From Arbacia lixula (taxonomy: Eukaryota; Echinodermata; Echinoidea; Arbacioida; Arbaciidae), in the NCBI GenBank assembly GCA_963669155.1, contig OZ022586.1:22004392-22068391 (forward strand): a DNA stretch of 64,000 nucleotides, in the 5' to 3' direction. Position numbers and translations under genes: made by a program. Positions 62,636 to 64,000 of the stretch are shown here, piece by piece. The notes below the pieces were generated by a model. It did not search any database, was not told the DNA's origin, and worked only from the letters and a program-made list of their open reading frames with translations. Position 1 is the stretch's first letter. Every line of letters begins with the position of its first letter.

Positions 62636-62881
62636 GAATGGAGGTGCCATGGTATAGTGGTTGTGGACTCTGTGACTGAAGATCTCAAGGTCTCAGGTTC
62701 AATCCCACTTGTGTCCTTCAGCTTGTTTATATACTTCATTCACATTGCTGCTCTACACCCAGAAGCATAAATGGAATTATGTAAATGATCTTGACCCAGC
62801 GCTGATACCGTGCAACGGGAAGGGAATACTCCTCGGGGAGCAGAGATGGTGTATATCATATAAAGCTCGTGTATCCAGCGA
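62636..62881 (+). mobile_element. tRNA-derived SINE, second type
   Basis: Starts with ggtgccatggtatagtggtt (A box TGGTATAGTGG) and has a B box GGTTCAATCCC near 62696. The tRNA-like part is imperfect and is followed by about 170 bp of unrelated body. It is unlike the SINE at 22.1 kb. Confidence 0.65.
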
Positions 62882-62887
62882 CCAGGG

Positions 62888-62991
62888 GCCATATTCATGA
62901 AACCTTACTAGGCCTAGTTATTTGCTAAAGAGAATTTGTCTACATGCATTTTAATAACTAACTAGGCTAGTAAGGTTTAATGAATATGGAC
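62888..62991. mobile_element. Small MITE with inverted ends
   Basis: The ends gccatattcatgaaacctta and its near-inverse form terminal inverted repeats of about 35 bp. Both sides carry ccaggg (62882-62887 and 62992-62997), a likely 6-bp target duplication. No coding capacity. Confidence 0.7.
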
Positions 62992-63540
62992 CCAGGGCTC
63001 TAAATCTCTCCTAATTCAGTCTCTGGACTGAGAAGGGAAATACCCTGTATACCATTATACAAACAAAACAAGCACGACGTTATGTGAGCATGTTGTCAAG
63101 ACAATTGGTTCTAAACTATGTGGATCATAGCAGGATCTTTAAATGAGAGTGCCCGACAGTAGGCCGATAGACAATGTCGTTCCAGTGAAATAAATATACA
63201 TGACGACACCACTTTGGTACTCAATACAGAGATATGTGTGAGGGCATAGCATGTGTTATGTTCTAGTCTGAATGGATCATGCCGTTCAGCGACATGAGAG
63301 TGAATAAGCTCATTTCCTTCTTATTTTGATGGAAGGTATCTGGAAAGTTCAAAATGAGCCGTCACATGGAAAGAAAAAAAAATGACATAAGGGAGATATG
63401 GAATGATTAAATGATTAAATCTGCATTAGACTTTACAATAACTACAAGAGTGCGTTTGTCAAATACAGATGTGCAGCATTATTAATTGTTACTTTGTAAA
63501 ATATATCAAACAAGTTTAATCCCCAAATACATCATGAGAA
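62992..63540. other. Right flank of the array
   Basis: Parts resemble 54950-55230 and 20755-20850 (ttctagtctgaatgga-like, gccgttcagc), so this is again unit flank, presumably leading to another unit outside the window. No gene seen. Confidence 0.4.
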
Positions 63541-63840
63541 ACACATGCCCACACATACAAACACATACAAACACATACAAACACTCACATACACACACAT
63601 ACACACACACATACACACACACATACAAACACTCACATACACACATGCACAAACACATAAATACATATACACACACACACATACACATACACATACAAAC
63701 CCTCACATACACACACATACACACCTACACACAAATACACACACACATACACACACTCAAACACACACACACATTCGCACTCACGCACGCGCTCGCGCTC
63801 ATTCATCCTTACACACTCACACACATGCACACACACATAT
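63541..63840. repeat. CA-rich microsatellite
   Basis: About 300 bp of (CA)n mixed with CATA and CAAA units. The long frames on both strands are made of His/Thr or Val/Cys repeats and are not genes. Confidence 0.95.
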
Positions 63841-64000
63841 ATTTATATCATATACATCACAGAGCGCAGCGCAGCAAGTCATCTGGCAGTCAAGGGGTTT
63901 GTAGTTTGGAGAGATCCTGGAAGCAACTTGCAGGGTACTTCCGCTTTCTGATCAAGCCCCTACTTCCGCTTCTTAAAGGTCATGTGATACAAACACGGAG

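Noticed and set aside
63506..63904. His/Thr- and Cys/Val-repeat frames
   Set aside because: They are produced by the CA microsatellite.

Overview
The window looks like animal nuclear DNA, most probably from an echinoderm and perhaps a sea urchin. It is AT-rich, full of microsatellites and homopolymer runs, has intron-split genes with GT/AG splice sites, and carries tRNA-derived SINEs, Penelope-like, CR1-like and R2-group retroelements and a long fold-back DNA element. The organism call is an inference from repeat types and from the gene family (expanded SRCR receptors), not from a marker gene.

The main content is a tandem array of five related receptor genes, all on the minus strand. From right to left they are E (61614-56976), D (53608-45884), C (40337-23934), B (19571-13353) and A (7129-1684). 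A sixth unit survives only as a broken SRCR exon (42293-42432). I rebuilt each gene from exons by splice sites and phase. The order is: signal peptide, SRCR domain in two exons, one WSC domain exon, two or three short Ser/Thr/Pro-rich stalk exons, transmembrane exon, cytoplasmic tail exon. Every junction is phase 1 except the TM-tail junction, which is phase 2. The exon sums for A (511 aa), B (403 aa), D (505 aa) and E (474 aa) are in frame with no internal stop. Gene C has the same plan but is broken by a 7.0-kb fold-back transposon in its WSC exon, a 637-bp MITE in its SRCR exon and a mutated splice acceptor.

The genes use two unrelated membrane/tail modules. A, D and E carry a ~155-residue tail with 6 to 8 tyrosines (VNYAVV, two YAMP, terminal NPIY; YDEI in A and E). 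B and C carry a ~95-residue tail with YTDL, LYQDL, YVNQ and YEDF. B and C still hold a decayed copy of the last part of the first tail, plus its 3' flank, just downstream of their own tail. This suggests that the TM-plus-tail cassette was swapped into an older gene plan. Predicted role (inference): cell-surface recognition receptors, with SRCR and WSC outside and phosphotyrosine signalling inside.

Between and inside the genes: an R2-group (restriction-like endonuclease) retrotransposon with a 905-codon frame at 9159-11876; CR1-like LINE 3' ends in introns of B, C and D; another LINE 3' end in D; a SINE pair with a clean tRNA cloverleaf and a Penelope-like fragment at 22.1-23.2 kb; a second SINE and a small MITE near 62.6-63.0 kb. 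(GA)n tracts sit at the same place upstream of all five genes. The left edge (about 40-2700) and 55314-57960 are near-identical copies covering the 3' ends of A and E.
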